This document shows positions 17,285 through 25,330 of a stretch of 64,000 bases of DNA, in pieces; the first letter of the stretch is position 1, and each line of letters starts with the position of its first letter. Position numbers and translations under genes: made by a program. Source of the DNA: Candidatus Contubernalis alkalaceticus (lineage in GTDB: Bacteria; Bacillota; Dethiobacteria; SKNC01); contig NZ_CP054699.1 of assembly GCF_022558445.1 (NCBI RefSeq), forward strand, positions 80,001-144,000. The letters run 5' to 3'. The notes beneath the pieces are model-generated. The model ran no database searches, was not told the origin of the DNA, and saw only the letters and a program-made list of their open reading frames with translations.

Positions 17285-17322
17285 ACAGGGAGTAAGAAAG
17301 ATTACTTCCTGTTTCTTTTTTA
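17285..17322 (+). terminator. terminator after yabE
   Basis: ACAGGGAGTAA and TTACTTCCTGT form a stem with one mismatch, followed by TTCTTTTTT. Confidence 0.85.
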
Positions 17323-17363
17323 AATGAATACTTAATAAAATTAGTTAAGGGAAGGATAGGCCT

Positions 17364-18248
17364 GTGGATAAATTGGTGTCACCGCGGAAGACCGCAGAAG
17401 TGATTAAAAAATATAATATAAAATTGACTAAAAAATATGGGCAAAATTTTTTAGTTGATGAGAATATACTGCTCAAGATTCTCAGTTTTTGTGACCTGAG
17501 TCAAAATGACAGTGTATTGGAGGTTGGTCCTGGGATTGGAACTCTGACCCAATACTTGTGTCCCAGGGTCAAAAAGGTGACGGCAGTTGAGATTGACCGG
17601 AGGTTGATTGAGGTTTTAGAGGATACTCTAAAACAGTGTCATAATCTTGAAGTGGTCCAGGGGGATATAATGAAAGAGGATTTAGCAAATATTTTAAGTT
17701 CTCTGGCGGTGGATAAAAAGTGCAAAATCATTTCTAATCTGCCCTATAATATAACCACCCCCCTGATTATGAATTTGTTAAAGCATCGAGAATTCATTCA
17801 ACACATGATATTTATGGTTCAAAAGGAAGCAGCCCATAGGATTACAGCCCAGCCCGGAGGGAAGGAATATGGTGCAGTTTCCGTTCTGGTGCACTACTAT
17901 GCTCATTCGGAAATAGCTTTTAATATTTCTCCCAGGGTTTTTATTCCACAGCCGGAGGTTGAATCTTCGCTTATAAAAATAACCATGAGGGAAAAACCGC
18001 TGCAAGAAGTCCGGAATGAAGAATTCTTTACCAAAGTTGTCCGGGGCAGTTTCCAGCATCGAAGAAAATCACTTCTCAACAGTTTAAAGATGTCCTTGAA
18101 TATTGACAAGGGCAGTTTGGATGCAGCTATTAGAGAAGCAGGTATTGAACCCTCCTCTAGGGCAGAAAGCCTGTCCCCTGGTCAATTTGCAAATTTAGCG
18201 AATATCCTCTATAATAGCATTGGAGAATATACACGAACCAAAATATGA
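17364..18248 (+). CDS. rsmA: 16S rRNA dimethyladenosine transferase
   Basis: RsmA (KsgA) dimethylates A1518 and A1519 of 16S rRNA late in 30S assembly. The 294-residue protein shows KKYGQNFLVDENIL at the N-terminus, the SAM-binding VLEVGPGIGTLTQ near residue 53, VTAVEIDRRL, and the catalytic SNLPYN motif near residue 125. The start is GTG at 17364. It is followed 27 bp later by the YkuK-like gene. Confidence 0.96.
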   Translation: MDKLVSPRKTAEVIKKYNIKLTKKYGQNFLVDENILLKILSFCDLSQNDSVLEVGPGIGTLTQYLCPRVKKVTAVEIDRRLIEVLEDTLKQCHNLEVVQGDIMKEDLANILSSLAVDKKCKIISNLPYNITTPLIMNLLKHREFIQHMIFMVQKEAAHRITAQPGGKEYGAVSVLVHYYAHSEIAFNISPRVFIPQPEVESSLIKITMREKPLQEVRNEEFFTKVVRGSFQHRRKSLLNSLKMSLNIDKGSLDAAIREAGIEPSSRAESLSPGQFANLANILYNSIGEYTRTKI

Positions 18249-18275
18249 GGAGGACCTATAGAAAGGTGCCGATGA

Positions 18276-18749
18276 ATGATGGAATTTGTCAGCCCAACTA
18301 AAGGTGTAATGACCTTTGAAGAAATGTTTAAGGATATCATTAACTATGTAAATGAGCAGCCCAAAGAGCAGTACAAACTTATTACAGGTTCCGATTCTCA
18401 GATGAAGGAGTCTGCTATATTTGTAACTGCTATAATTATTCACCGGGTAGGGAAAGGTGCCAGATACTACTTTCACAAACAGAAACACCGTTATATGGAG
18501 AGTTTACGTCAGAGGATTTATTATGAGACCTTCCTGAGCCTGGAAGCGGCTTCCCGGCTTTCCGGAAAATTATCTGAAAATGGCTACGCTAATATGAACG
18601 TAGAAATTCACCTGGATGTGGGTGAAAATGGTGATACTAAGGACATTATCCGGGAAGTGGTAGGTATGGTCATAGGAAGTGGTTTTGATGCACGTATTAA
18701 GCCTGATTCATACGGCGCTTCAACAGTGGCAGATAAATATACTAAATAA
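18276..18749 (+). CDS. YkuK-like RNase H-fold protein (DUF458)
   Basis: The 157-residue protein matches the DUF458/YkuK family: KLITGSDSQMK with an acidic pair near residue 40, FVTAIIIHRVGKGARYYFHK, a central helix LRQRIYYET, and VEIHLDVGENGDTKDIIREVVGMVIGSGF at the C-terminal part. The family has a predicted ribonuclease-H fold; no activity is established. In other Firmicutes it is not usually at this locus, so its place after rsmA is local. Its terminator lies in the 3' end of the convergent glycosyltransferase. Confidence 0.85.
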   Translation: MMEFVSPTKGVMTFEEMFKDIINYVNEQPKEQYKLITGSDSQMKESAIFVTAIIIHRVGKGARYYFHKQKHRYMESLRQRIYYETFLSLEAASRLSGKLSENGYANMNVEIHLDVGENGDTKDIIREVVGMVIGSGFDARIKPDSYGASTVADKYTK

Positions 18750-18760
18750 AATCAGATTAG

Positions 18761-19603
18761 TTAGTCTCTCTGAACATTTTCAGGGAGTTTTTTATTGTAG
18801 GCTGATTTCATATTGTCTACCTGGGAAAAGAAGGCCGCCAAGAGGTCCCATCTTCGAGTGCTGTGATAGCCCATATATTTAATTCCATTGTATTCCCTGT
18901 TTCGGGGTTGATTTTTATAAATAGTTAAGGCTTCCAGACAATCCCCGGCAATGGTTTGGGCGATCAACTGGCTGTGTTCTAAGTTTTTTATAGAAGAACC
19001 CAGGCGACTGTGAGGTATTTCTACACCTTTGGCAATTTTTAATCCTGATTTTAAAGCCATTACCATTTCTATTGGTGGAACAGCTAATTCCTTTATGGGA
19101 ATGGTTTCCAGAAGCCGACGGGAGACTATGTGGGGGCCATGGGAAGGGGAGGAGATGCCAAGGGAATCTATCAAGCCGGTTTCCTGGTTCAGCAGTTGAC
19201 GAAAAAAAACAATAATTTTAGTTAGATAGCAAAGCTTTGGGGTGGTGGGATAACAGTCGGTTAAACTTAGGTCCAGCCGATTTTTTATACAATTTTCCAA
19301 CAAAAGGTTTAATTCATAAGCGATATTTCCAACTAGATCGCCGTCTACAAAAAGGACGTATTTAGCTCCTAATTTATAGGCGTATTTTGCCCCGACAGCT
19401 CTGGGCACATCAATGCCCAGCTTTTCCTTAAAATTAATTATTTCTATCCGGGAGGATTTGAGCCGATGAATCTCCCCCAGGGTGTTATCGCTGGAACCGT
19501 TTAGAACCACAATGATTTTGTCAATTTTTAAATTTAGCAGTTGGTGGAGTGCTATGCCTATTCTTTTTTCTTCGTTTTGAGCCGGGACCACTGCAGAAAT
19601 CAT
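18761..19603 (-). CDS. family 2 glycosyltransferase
   Basis: A 280-residue GT-A fold enzyme. It has ISAVVPAQNEEKRIG at the N-terminus, IIVVLNGSSDNT near residue 38, and a YVLFVDGDL motif near residue 85 (the DxD-like metal site that binds the nucleotide-sugar). There are no transmembrane helices. The acceptor is unknown; a cell-surface or spore-coat glycan is possible because of the neighbouring yabG. The preferred start (19603) has an AAGGAGAGG site seven bases upstream; the in-frame ATG at 19630 lacks one. It is inserted on the opposite strand between rsmA/ykuK and yabG. Confidence 0.82.
   Translation of the reverse strand: MISAVVPAQNEEKRIGIALHQLLNLKIDKIIVVLNGSSDNTLGEIHRLKSSRIEIINFKEKLGIDVPRAVGAKYAYKLGAKYVLFVDGDLVGNIAYELNLLLENCIKNRLDLSLTDCYPTTPKLCYLTKIIVFFRQLLNQETGLIDSLGISSPSHGPHIVSRRLLETIPIKELAVPPIEMVMALKSGLKIAKGVEIPHSRLGSSIKNLEHSQLIAQTIAGDCLEALTIYKNQPRNREYNGIKYMGYHSTRRWDLLAAFFSQVDNMKSAYNKKLPENVQRD
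18766..18796 (+). terminator. terminator after YkuK-like gene
   Basis: CTCTCTGA pairs with TCAGGGAG (one T-G wobble), followed by TTTTTTATT. It overlaps the 3' end of the convergent glycosyltransferase gene. Confidence 0.8.
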
Positions 19604-19674
19604 ATAAAGTCCTCTCCTTTTTGCTTTCATTATATGATGGAGTTTTTTATTAAGTTACGACAAATAAAGTAAGT

Positions 19675-19702
19675 ACGCTTTAGTTTAATTATTCATATAT
19701 TA
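19675..19702 (+). promoter_or_regulatory. candidate sigma-K promoter of yabG
   Basis: An AC dinucleotide at 19675-19676 and CATATATTA (19694-19702) are 17 bp apart, fitting the sigma-K pattern AC-N16/17-CATANNNTA exactly in the -10. In B. subtilis yabG is sigma-K dependent. The start codon is 40 bp downstream. Confidence 0.45.
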
Positions 19703-19741
19703 AAAGTAAGCTGTATTAGAATATTAATCGGAGGCGGTTGC

Positions 19742-20590
19742 ATGGACTTAAAGGTAGGGGACATCGTCTGCAGGAGATCATATGGTGGAGATGTAGTTTT
19801 TAAAATAATAGAAATAAACTGGAGTAAAAAAACGACTTTGCTTAAAGGGGTACATTTTCGTTTGATGGCGGATGCTCCTATCGATGACCTGTATAAACCT
19901 GAAAGTCAGTGTATTCAAGATAACAATGAAAAATATAATGGAAAAGCCCGGGAGTGTATAAATCGCATTTATAAAACCCGCAGTATGAGCAGAAATAAGC
20001 AGTCCCGGGGAGGGAATACTGATAGCTATTATGAAATTCCCGGTAAGATTTTGCATATAGATGGGGACCAAGACTACCTGGAGGAGTGTATGAAGTTATA
20101 CAAAAATCTGGAGATTAGTGCTCAGGGTGTTTTTATACCGGAAAAAAAACAGCCTGATATGGTAGAAAACCTATTACGAAAAAATCAGCCGGATATTCTA
20201 GTCTTAACGGGACATGACGCGATTTTAAAGGGGAAAAAAAATTATCAAAATATAAATAACTACCGGAACTCTAAATATTTTGTACGCTCTACCATAATTG
20301 CCCGCAATTATGAACCTGGTAAGGATAGTCTGATTATATTTGCAGGAGCCTGTCAGTCTCACTATGAAGAATTGATGGCCGCCGGAGCTAATTTTGCTTC
20401 GTCCCCCCAGAGAGTTTTAATTAGTGCATTGGATCCGGTTTTTATTGTAGAAAAAATTGCCTATACTTCTTTTAAACGTTCTATTAAAATAACGGAAGTC
20501 ATTAATAACACCATCACAGGGATTGATGGTTTGGGAGGAATTGAGACGAAGGGAACCTTTCGGTTTGGTTTTCCCAAGTCACCCTATTAA
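19742..20590 (+). CDS. yabG: sporulation-specific protease YabG
   Basis: YabG is a cysteine-type protease that processes coat and SleL/SpoIVA-associated proteins late in sporulation; in C. difficile it also trims germination proteins. The 282-residue protein begins with the family motif LKVGDIVCRRSYGGDVVFKI and has GKILHIDGDQDYLEEC, PDILVLTGHDA (catalytic His), IFAGACQSHYEELMAAGANFASSP (catalytic Cys) and ALDPVFIVEKIA. It is full length. Start ATG at 19742 with GGAGGCGG upstream. In C. difficile yabG-veg-sipL also occur together. Confidence 0.95.
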   Translation: MDLKVGDIVCRRSYGGDVVFKIIEINWSKKTTLLKGVHFRLMADAPIDDLYKPESQCIQDNNEKYNGKARECINRIYKTRSMSRNKQSRGGNTDSYYEIPGKILHIDGDQDYLEECMKLYKNLEISAQGVFIPEKKQPDMVENLLRKNQPDILVLTGHDAILKGKKNYQNINNYRNSKYFVRSTIIARNYEPGKDSLIIFAGACQSHYEELMAAGANFASSPQRVLISALDPVFIVEKIAYTSFKRSIKITEVINNTITGIDGLGGIETKGTFRFGFPKSPY

Positions 20591-20611
20591 ATTTGAAATA
20601 GACTCTTAATT

Positions 20612-20628
20612 TATCGAAAAATGACGAA
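20612..20628 (+). promoter_or_regulatory. candidate tandem Spo0A boxes upstream of veg
   Basis: TATCGAA, three bases, TGACGAA, period 10 bp. TGACGAA matches the TGNCGAA core fully; TATCGAA has one mismatch. They lie 14 bp before the -35 of veg, so Spo0A could activate or modulate veg; this is inference. Confidence 0.5.
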
Positions 20629-20641
20629 AACTCATTATTAT

Positions 20642-20670
20642 TTGACAAAAATAAGAAAATATGATAGTAT
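20642..20670 (+). promoter_or_regulatory. veg promoter (sigma-A type)
   Basis: TTGACA (20642-20647), 17 bp spacer, TAGTAT (20665-20670); the veg start is 36 bp downstream. Confidence 0.75.
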
Positions 20671-20705
20671 TATAAAGTATTAAAATCTCTTTAAGGGTGA
20701 TGCAA

Positions 20706-20984
20706 TTGGCAGCAAAAAATTCATTATGGCAGATCAGAAAAGATCTTGAATCCCACGTAGGAGAAAAAATACAGTTAAGGGCAAACCGTGGCCGTCGTAA
20801 AACTTTAGAGAAAGTTGGAATTCTGGAAAACACGTATCCTTCTATTTTTGTAATTCGTGTAGATGAAATAAACTATAACCAGAGGTTATCTTTTAGCTAC
20901 GCGGATGTCCTGACTGAAACGGTAGAGCTTACAGTTTTTAACAAGCACGGAAATGAAAAAATTAAAACGGCGGCATCCAGTTAA
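20706..20984 (+). CDS. veg: Veg protein
   Basis: A 93-residue SH3-like fold protein of the Veg family. In B. subtilis Veg stimulates biofilm matrix genes by counteracting SinR. The core (LRANRGRRKTLEKVGILENTYPSIFVI, then LSFSYADVLTETVEL) is close to B. subtilis Veg. I prefer the TTG start at 20706, five bases after AAGGGTGA, which also gives an N-terminus of normal length; GTG 20697 and ATG 20700 lie inside that site. A perfect-palindrome terminator follows. Confidence 0.94.
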   Translation: MAAKNSLWQIRKDLESHVGEKIQLRANRGRRKTLEKVGILENTYPSIFVIRVDEINYNQRLSFSYADVLTETVELTVFNKHGNEKIKTAASS

Positions 20985-20999
20985 TTTTTAACATGCAGG

Positions 21000-21029
21000 A
21001 AAGAACCATTTAAATGGTTCTTTTTTTTA
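21000..21029 (+). terminator. terminator after veg
   Basis: A perfect palindrome AAGAACCATTTAAATGGTTCTT (with T8 tail) ends the veg transcript. Confidence 0.92.
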
Positions 21030-21102
21030 TTAAACTTTTTTGCCTGTTTTAATATGATAATATTATGACTTGTTTATCAAATAAAACGGGGTGAGGTTTT
21101 CA

Positions 21103-22107
21103 GTGAATTGGAATAACAGGAGTAAACAAAACTGTTTAAAATATTTACAGATGGACAACGTGGTGGGGACAGGTTTGGGGTTAAAAGAAAAGAATGGAGT
21201 AAGAAGCAGTGAGTCGGCGTTAGTTTTTTTGGTTAAGAAAAAGATTCCCAAAACAATGCTGACCCGTTTTGAGGTTTTACCTAAAAAAATAGAGGATATG
21301 AATACTGATGTGATTGAAGTGGGAGAGTTAAGACTTTTAGATGTAAAAGGCAAAATGAGGCCAGCTGTGCCCGGTATAAGTATAGGACATATTAATTCTA
21401 CCGCGGGGACTTTCGGAGCTCTGGTTCGTAATCGTAAAAATCAATTATTTATTCTTTCTAATAATCATGTTCTGGCCAACGCAACTGATGGCAGGGATGG
21501 TAGGGCCAGTCTAAACGATCCAATCTTGCAGCCGGGTTCTTATGACGGAGGGACAGAAAAGGATGTGTTAGGGCATCTTTATAAATTTGTCCCTCTGCAC
21601 AGAGAGCGAGTAAAGAGTTTTTGTTCTAAAGCAGAAAGATTTAAAAAGGTTAGCCAGTTTTTTTTAAATATATCAAAAAGAAACTACCGAATTGAATTGT
21701 ATAAAAATACTAGAGCCGAAAACCAGGTAGACGCTGCCCTGGCTAAACCTGTTAATCAAAGAGTAGTTCATCCTAAAATATATCAATTGGGGATCCCTAA
21801 AGGAATAAGGCAGGCCAAACCTGGGATGAAAGTAATTAAAAGCGGCAGAACAACCGGGGTAACTACAGGCTCTGTAAAAGTTATAGAAGCTGTGGTAAAG
21901 GTTGCTGTAGATGATGAAAATAGTATTATTATGAGTGAACAGATTGTATGCAGTTCCATGGGAAAACCAGGGGACAGCGGTTCGTTAATAATGGATCAAC
22001 AGCTGAAAGCGGTAGGCCTTCTATGTGCAGGTTCAAATATGGCTACAATAGGAAATAAAATTAGTAATGTATTAACTGCTTTAGGTGTAAGATTAGTAAC
22101 AGAATAA
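21103..22107 (+). CDS. trypsin-like serine protease without signal peptide
   Basis: A 334-residue chymotrypsin-fold protease. The catalytic triad can be read: His in FILSNNHVLAN near residue 125, Asp in NQVDAALA near residue 210, and Ser in KPGDSGSLIM near residue 293, with a VIKSGRTTGVTTG segment between. The N-terminal part (NVVGTGLGLKEKNGV...ALVFLVKKKIP) is typical of bacterial Nal1-like trypsin domains. There is no signal peptide or membrane segment, so it is probably cytoplasmic or forespore/mother-cell located. The GTG start at 21103 has GGGGTGAGG upstream. It is inserted between veg and sipL; function unknown. Confidence 0.82.
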   Translation: MNWNNRSKQNCLKYLQMDNVVGTGLGLKEKNGVRSSESALVFLVKKKIPKTMLTRFEVLPKKIEDMNTDVIEVGELRLLDVKGKMRPAVPGISIGHINSTAGTFGALVRNRKNQLFILSNNHVLANATDGRDGRASLNDPILQPGSYDGGTEKDVLGHLYKFVPLHRERVKSFCSKAERFKKVSQFFLNISKRNYRIELYKNTRAENQVDAALAKPVNQRVVHPKIYQLGIPKGIRQAKPGMKVIKSGRTTGVTTGSVKVIEAVVKVAVDDENSIIMSEQIVCSSMGKPGDSGSLIMDQQLKAVGLLCAGSNMATIGNKISNVLTALGVRLVTE

Positions 22108-22116
22108 TTTAATTAA

Positions 22117-22150
22117 AACCCCGGGGCAGTAGAGGCTCCGGGGTTCTATT
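22117..22150 (+). terminator. terminator after trypsin-like protease gene
   Basis: AACCCCGG and CCGGGGTT frame a loop with internal GGC/GCT pairing, followed by CTATTTG. T tract is weak. Confidence 0.75.
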
Positions 22151-22269
22151 TGTGTCGGTTTTCAGGGAAGTTTTATAAATTAGGAATATCCTGTTTGCTT
22201 TTTTAATAATTATGAAAAGGAGGGAGTGCTTTTTTAGAGTTTAGAATTCTGAAGGGAGGCAGGGATACA

Positions 22270-23808
22270 ATGAAAGAGGTTAACTTTGTTACTGATACTC
22301 TGGTAATGGAACAGCTGGTAGGGGAAAATGCAGCCCAGTGTTCTATGTCTAGAGAAATAATTATCCCCGGTGATGTAAAAAGAATTAAAGAGACCGAAAA
22401 TGAAATAAGCGATGTGGAGACAGAAGTCACGGAAGGAAAGGTGGTGGCCAGGGGAACATTAATTCAAAAAATAGTATATTTAAACGAAGAAGGGACCCCC
22501 CTGGAACATCATGTGGAAGAAGAATTTATGATTTTTATTCCTTATCCCGAGGAAATCAGGGCCCAGACCGTAAAGGTATATCCAAGAGTTGAAACTGTAA
22601 AGCATGATGATTTGGTAAAAGATATGGAAAAGACTATTTTAAGCCAGACAGTGATGATGGAGGTACTGGCCTTATTCCTTAGCAGTGTAAAGGAAGAAAT
22701 AATTCTGGATGTTGAAGAAATAAATATTAAAAAAGTCCAAAAAGAGAAGATTTCCTTTGAAAAACTGGTGGGGGTAGAGGTTGAAGTAGTAACGGTTGAC
22801 TCAGAGATTATACTGGATGAAGCGGCTGCCAGGATTGATTCCGTAAACTGCAGGTTTGAAGATCTGGTTATATCGGCTGACTATCAAAGGGTTGCCATTG
22901 AAGGAAGTATTATAAAGCAGGTATTTTACCTGGAGGAAATGTCCGGCTCTCTAATGGAAGAAAATCTTAAGGATTCTTTTTCTTGTGAGGTAGATATGCA
23001 GGGGGTAGAACCCGGTATGGATGTTGTAGTTAAACCCCGGGTTTCAAAGATTACTCATGAAATAAACCCTCGGGAAAGAAATAAGGTAAACCAGTCTTTG
23101 AATTTGAATCTTTATGTTCAAGTAAAGCGAAAGGAAGAAATTGAAGTAGTCACCGGCATCGAAGGTTTTCAGTTGGAGAAAGGTAGGTTAAACACTTTTC
23201 AGGTCATAGGCGAAGCATCTGACCAGTTATCCTTATTGGGAGAAATAGAGCTGGATAAGGTGGCTTCAAAGGTAAGCTGTCCGCCGGAATCAAATATTGT
23301 TAACTTAACGGCAGACATAACCGAAGATAAAATAGAAATCAAAGGAACAGTTAAGGTAAAGTTTAGCTTTGTCAGCGAGGAAGACGGCCAGATAGAACGG
23401 GATGAATTTGAAGAGGATTTTAGTCATCAATTGGCTGTGCCGGGAGTTGACAAGGGTATGTCCGTATTTATTTATCCCCGGGTTGAAAAAACCAACACAC
23501 TGCTGTTGGAGGATAAAAGGGGCATTAAATATTCAGCATTAATAGATATTTCCGTCAAGGCTGTGGATGTGCTAGAGCGTCAGTTTGCCATTATAGATAA
23601 AAGGGAAGTGGAAGAAGAGGTTAAAGAATTTGAAAGCTCCGGAGCGGTAATCGTTGTATATGTAGTTCAGAGAGAGGATAACATATTTAATATCGCTCAA
23701 AAGTTTAATGTATCCATAGAGACCATTGTAAAAGAAAATAAGCTGGAGGATGCAGACCTTATTTATGAAGGTCAGAAATTGTTAATCACTTGTCGAAGCA
23801 GAAGCTAA
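22270..23808 (+). CDS. sipL: SipL-like SPOCS (DUF3794) repeat and LysM protein
   Basis: A 512-residue acidic protein with three to four SPOCS/DUF3794 modules (PGDVKRIKETENEISDVETEVTEGKVV..., then VNCRFEDLVISADYQRVAIEGSI..., then VSCPPESNIVNLTADITEDKIEIKG...). It ends in one LysM domain at about residues 465-512 (VYVVQREDNIFNIAQKFNVSIETIVKEN). This is the architecture of C. difficile SipL, which tethers SpoIVA and the coat to the forespore surface. Position next to yabG and veg matches C. difficile. Start ATG at 22270 after GAAGGGAGG. No signal peptide, consistent with a mother-cell coat protein. Confidence 0.82.
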   Translation: MKEVNFVTDTLVMEQLVGENAAQCSMSREIIIPGDVKRIKETENEISDVETEVTEGKVVARGTLIQKIVYLNEEGTPLEHHVEEEFMIFIPYPEEIRAQTVKVYPRVETVKHDDLVKDMEKTILSQTVMMEVLALFLSSVKEEIILDVEEINIKKVQKEKISFEKLVGVEVEVVTVDSEIILDEAAARIDSVNCRFEDLVISADYQRVAIEGSIIKQVFYLEEMSGSLMEENLKDSFSCEVDMQGVEPGMDVVVKPRVSKITHEINPRERNKVNQSLNLNLYVQVKRKEEIEVVTGIEGFQLEKGRLNTFQVIGEASDQLSLLGEIELDKVASKVSCPPESNIVNLTADITEDKIEIKGTVKVKFSFVSEEDGQIERDEFEEDFSHQLAVPGVDKGMSVFIYPRVEKTNTLLLEDKRGIKYSALIDISVKAVDVLERQFAIIDKREVEEEVKEFESSGAVIVVYVVQREDNIFNIAQKFNVSIETIVKENKLEDADLIYEGQKLLITCRSRS

Positions 23809-23845
23809 TTGGGTAGCATTAATAATGCTACCCAATTTTTTTTAA
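23807..23845 (+). terminator. terminator after sipL
   Basis: A 14-bp stem AATTGGGTAGCATT/AATGCTACCCAATT with a short loop and a T8 tail. Confidence 0.95.
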
Positions 23846-23967
23846 AAAAGGATGAGTGAAATTTGCCAACAATAACCATTGCTGTGAAATAGTATAAAAA
23901 CAATCAATTTTTAAGAAGCATTAACAGTTATTAAGGTTACATAATATATTACCCTTCTTATTGCTCC

Positions 23968-23996
23968 TTGTCCATTTGTAGTAAGTTTACTATAAT
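23968..23996 (+). promoter_or_regulatory. promoter of LysM-CAP gene (sigma-A type)
   Basis: TTGTCC (23968-23973), 17 bp spacer, TATAAT (23991-23996). The gene starts 43 bp downstream. Confidence 0.75.
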
Positions 23997-24039
23997 GGCA
24001 AAAGAGTCTGATTATGTAAATTGAGGAGGGTAATGAAAA

Positions 24040-25044
24040 ATGAGTAAAATAATCAATACCGCCATACTGGTCATATTAATGTTTTGTTTGTTAATATCAT
24101 CAGTGCAAGCAAGTACAATTGAATATTGCGATAATAATCGGAATATAAGCAGCGGCGCTAATGAGGACGTAACTGTACAGGTAAACAAAATTTTAAGTCC
24201 TATTTTTGTCCCCAGGGGTAGTCTTTCCAATTGGAACTTGAGAATAACTATTATTCTTTATAAAGTTAACACAGGAGATACCCTTGAGGGTATTGCCAGC
24301 AGGTTTGGCAGTACAGTACAAGATATCATCAAAACTAATAATTTATATAGTCATCAACTCAAAACGGGACAGACTATAATTATTGTTAAGACTTCCAAGC
24401 TTACTCCAGTACCGGCTCCCAAGCCAAATCCAGATCCAGTTCCTGAGCCGAAGCCAGACCCAATTCCAGAGCCCAAGCCTGAGCCGAAGCCAGACCCAGT
24501 TCCAGAGCCAAAGCCAGAGCCGAAGCCAGACCCAGTTCCAGAGCCAAAGCCAGAGCCGAAGCCAGACCCAGTTCCAGAGCCAAAGCCAGAGCCGAAGCCA
24601 GACCCAGTTCCAGAGCCGAAACCAGAGCCGAAGCCAGATCCTGACCCTGTGCCTGCCGGATTAACTGCTGATGAGCAGATGATGTTTACACTTGTTAACC
24701 AGGAGAGAGTGAAGTACGGTTTAAGTCCATTGAAAATTGATATGGATTTGGTTAGGATTGCCCGCTTAAAAAGTCAGGATATGGTAAATCTCAATTATTT
24801 CAGCCACCAGTCTCCTACATATGGAAGTCCTTTTGATATGATGAGGAATGCTGGTATCAGGTATATCAGGGCCGGAGAAAACCTGGCCGGTTCTTCCACC
24901 GTACAGAGGGCTCATACCTCTTTGATGAATTCACCAGGACACCGGGCTAATATTTTAAATGCTCATTATACTCATATAGGCATAGGAATTGTTAACGGAT
25001 CACAATATGGCAAAATATTTACCCAGATGTTTATTCAGAAGTAA
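24040..25044 (+). CDS. secreted LysM-CAP (SCP/YkwD-like) protein with proline-rich spacer
   Basis: A 334-residue exported protein. Residues 1-25 form a signal peptide with a cleavage site near VQAS. A LysM domain (YKVNTGDTLEGIASRFGSTVQDIIKTN) at about 74-115 should bind peptidoglycan. A proline-rich spacer of about 80 residues, made of EPKPEPKPDPVP units, follows. Then comes a C-terminal CAP domain of about 125 residues (LVNQERVKYGLSPLKID..., GENLAG, NSPGHRANILNAHYTHIGIGI). Similar to YkwD; role in spores or cell wall. Start ATG 24040 with GGAGGG upstream. Confidence 0.92.
   Translation: MSKIINTAILVILMFCLLISSVQASTIEYCDNNRNISSGANEDVTVQVNKILSPIFVPRGSLSNWNLRITIILYKVNTGDTLEGIASRFGSTVQDIIKTNNLYSHQLKTGQTIIIVKTSKLTPVPAPKPNPDPVPEPKPDPIPEPKPEPKPDPVPEPKPEPKPDPVPEPKPEPKPDPVPEPKPEPKPDPVPEPKPEPKPDPDPVPAGLTADEQMMFTLVNQERVKYGLSPLKIDMDLVRIARLKSQDMVNLNYFSHQSPTYGSPFDMMRNAGIRYIRAGENLAGSSTVQRAHTSLMNSPGHRANILNAHYTHIGIGIVNGSQYGKIFTQMFIQK
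24470..24650 (+). repeat. 36-bp tandem repeat encoding EPKPEPKPDPVP
   Basis: Within the LysM-CAP gene, four nearly perfect 36-bp units and a fifth variant encode a Pro-Glu-Lys-Pro spacer. Units differ by silent third-base changes. Such coding minisatellites vary in copy number between strains. Confidence 0.9.
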
Positions 25045-25085
25045 AAAAGACTGTGCAGAAAAAAAATAATAAGGTGCGGTATCTT

Positions 25086-25120
25086 AAAACCCTTGTAAGT
25101 ATACAGGGGTTTTCCTTTAT
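25086..25120 (+). terminator. terminator after LysM-CAP gene
   Basis: AAAACCCTTGTA and TACAGGGGTTTT form the stem, followed by CCTTT. Confidence 0.8.
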
Positions 25121-25330
25121 GCCTGCACACTTTGAAGCATACTGCATAAAATACAATAAGTAAACTTCTATTACTGAACGAGAATATTATACAAAAAATT
25201 TTTTGTGGATAAGCTTGGCATCAAGGAAATTTTTAAAAGCAGTTATAATGAAGAAAAAAGTGATATCTGTTGATTTCTTAATAAAGTTCCAATATTTTTA
25301 TTTAATCAATAAGCTGAGGGAGTGGAAAAA

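Noticed and set aside
24401-24583. Open frames on the minus strand and in another plus frame across the 36-bp repeats of the LysM-CAP gene
   Set aside because: The frames exist only because the 36-bp unit is a multiple of three with no stops; the encoded residues are low complexity.
24470-24650. Possible CRISPR array because of regular 36-bp repeats
   Set aside because: There are no spacers between the units; they are contiguous and in frame with a protein.
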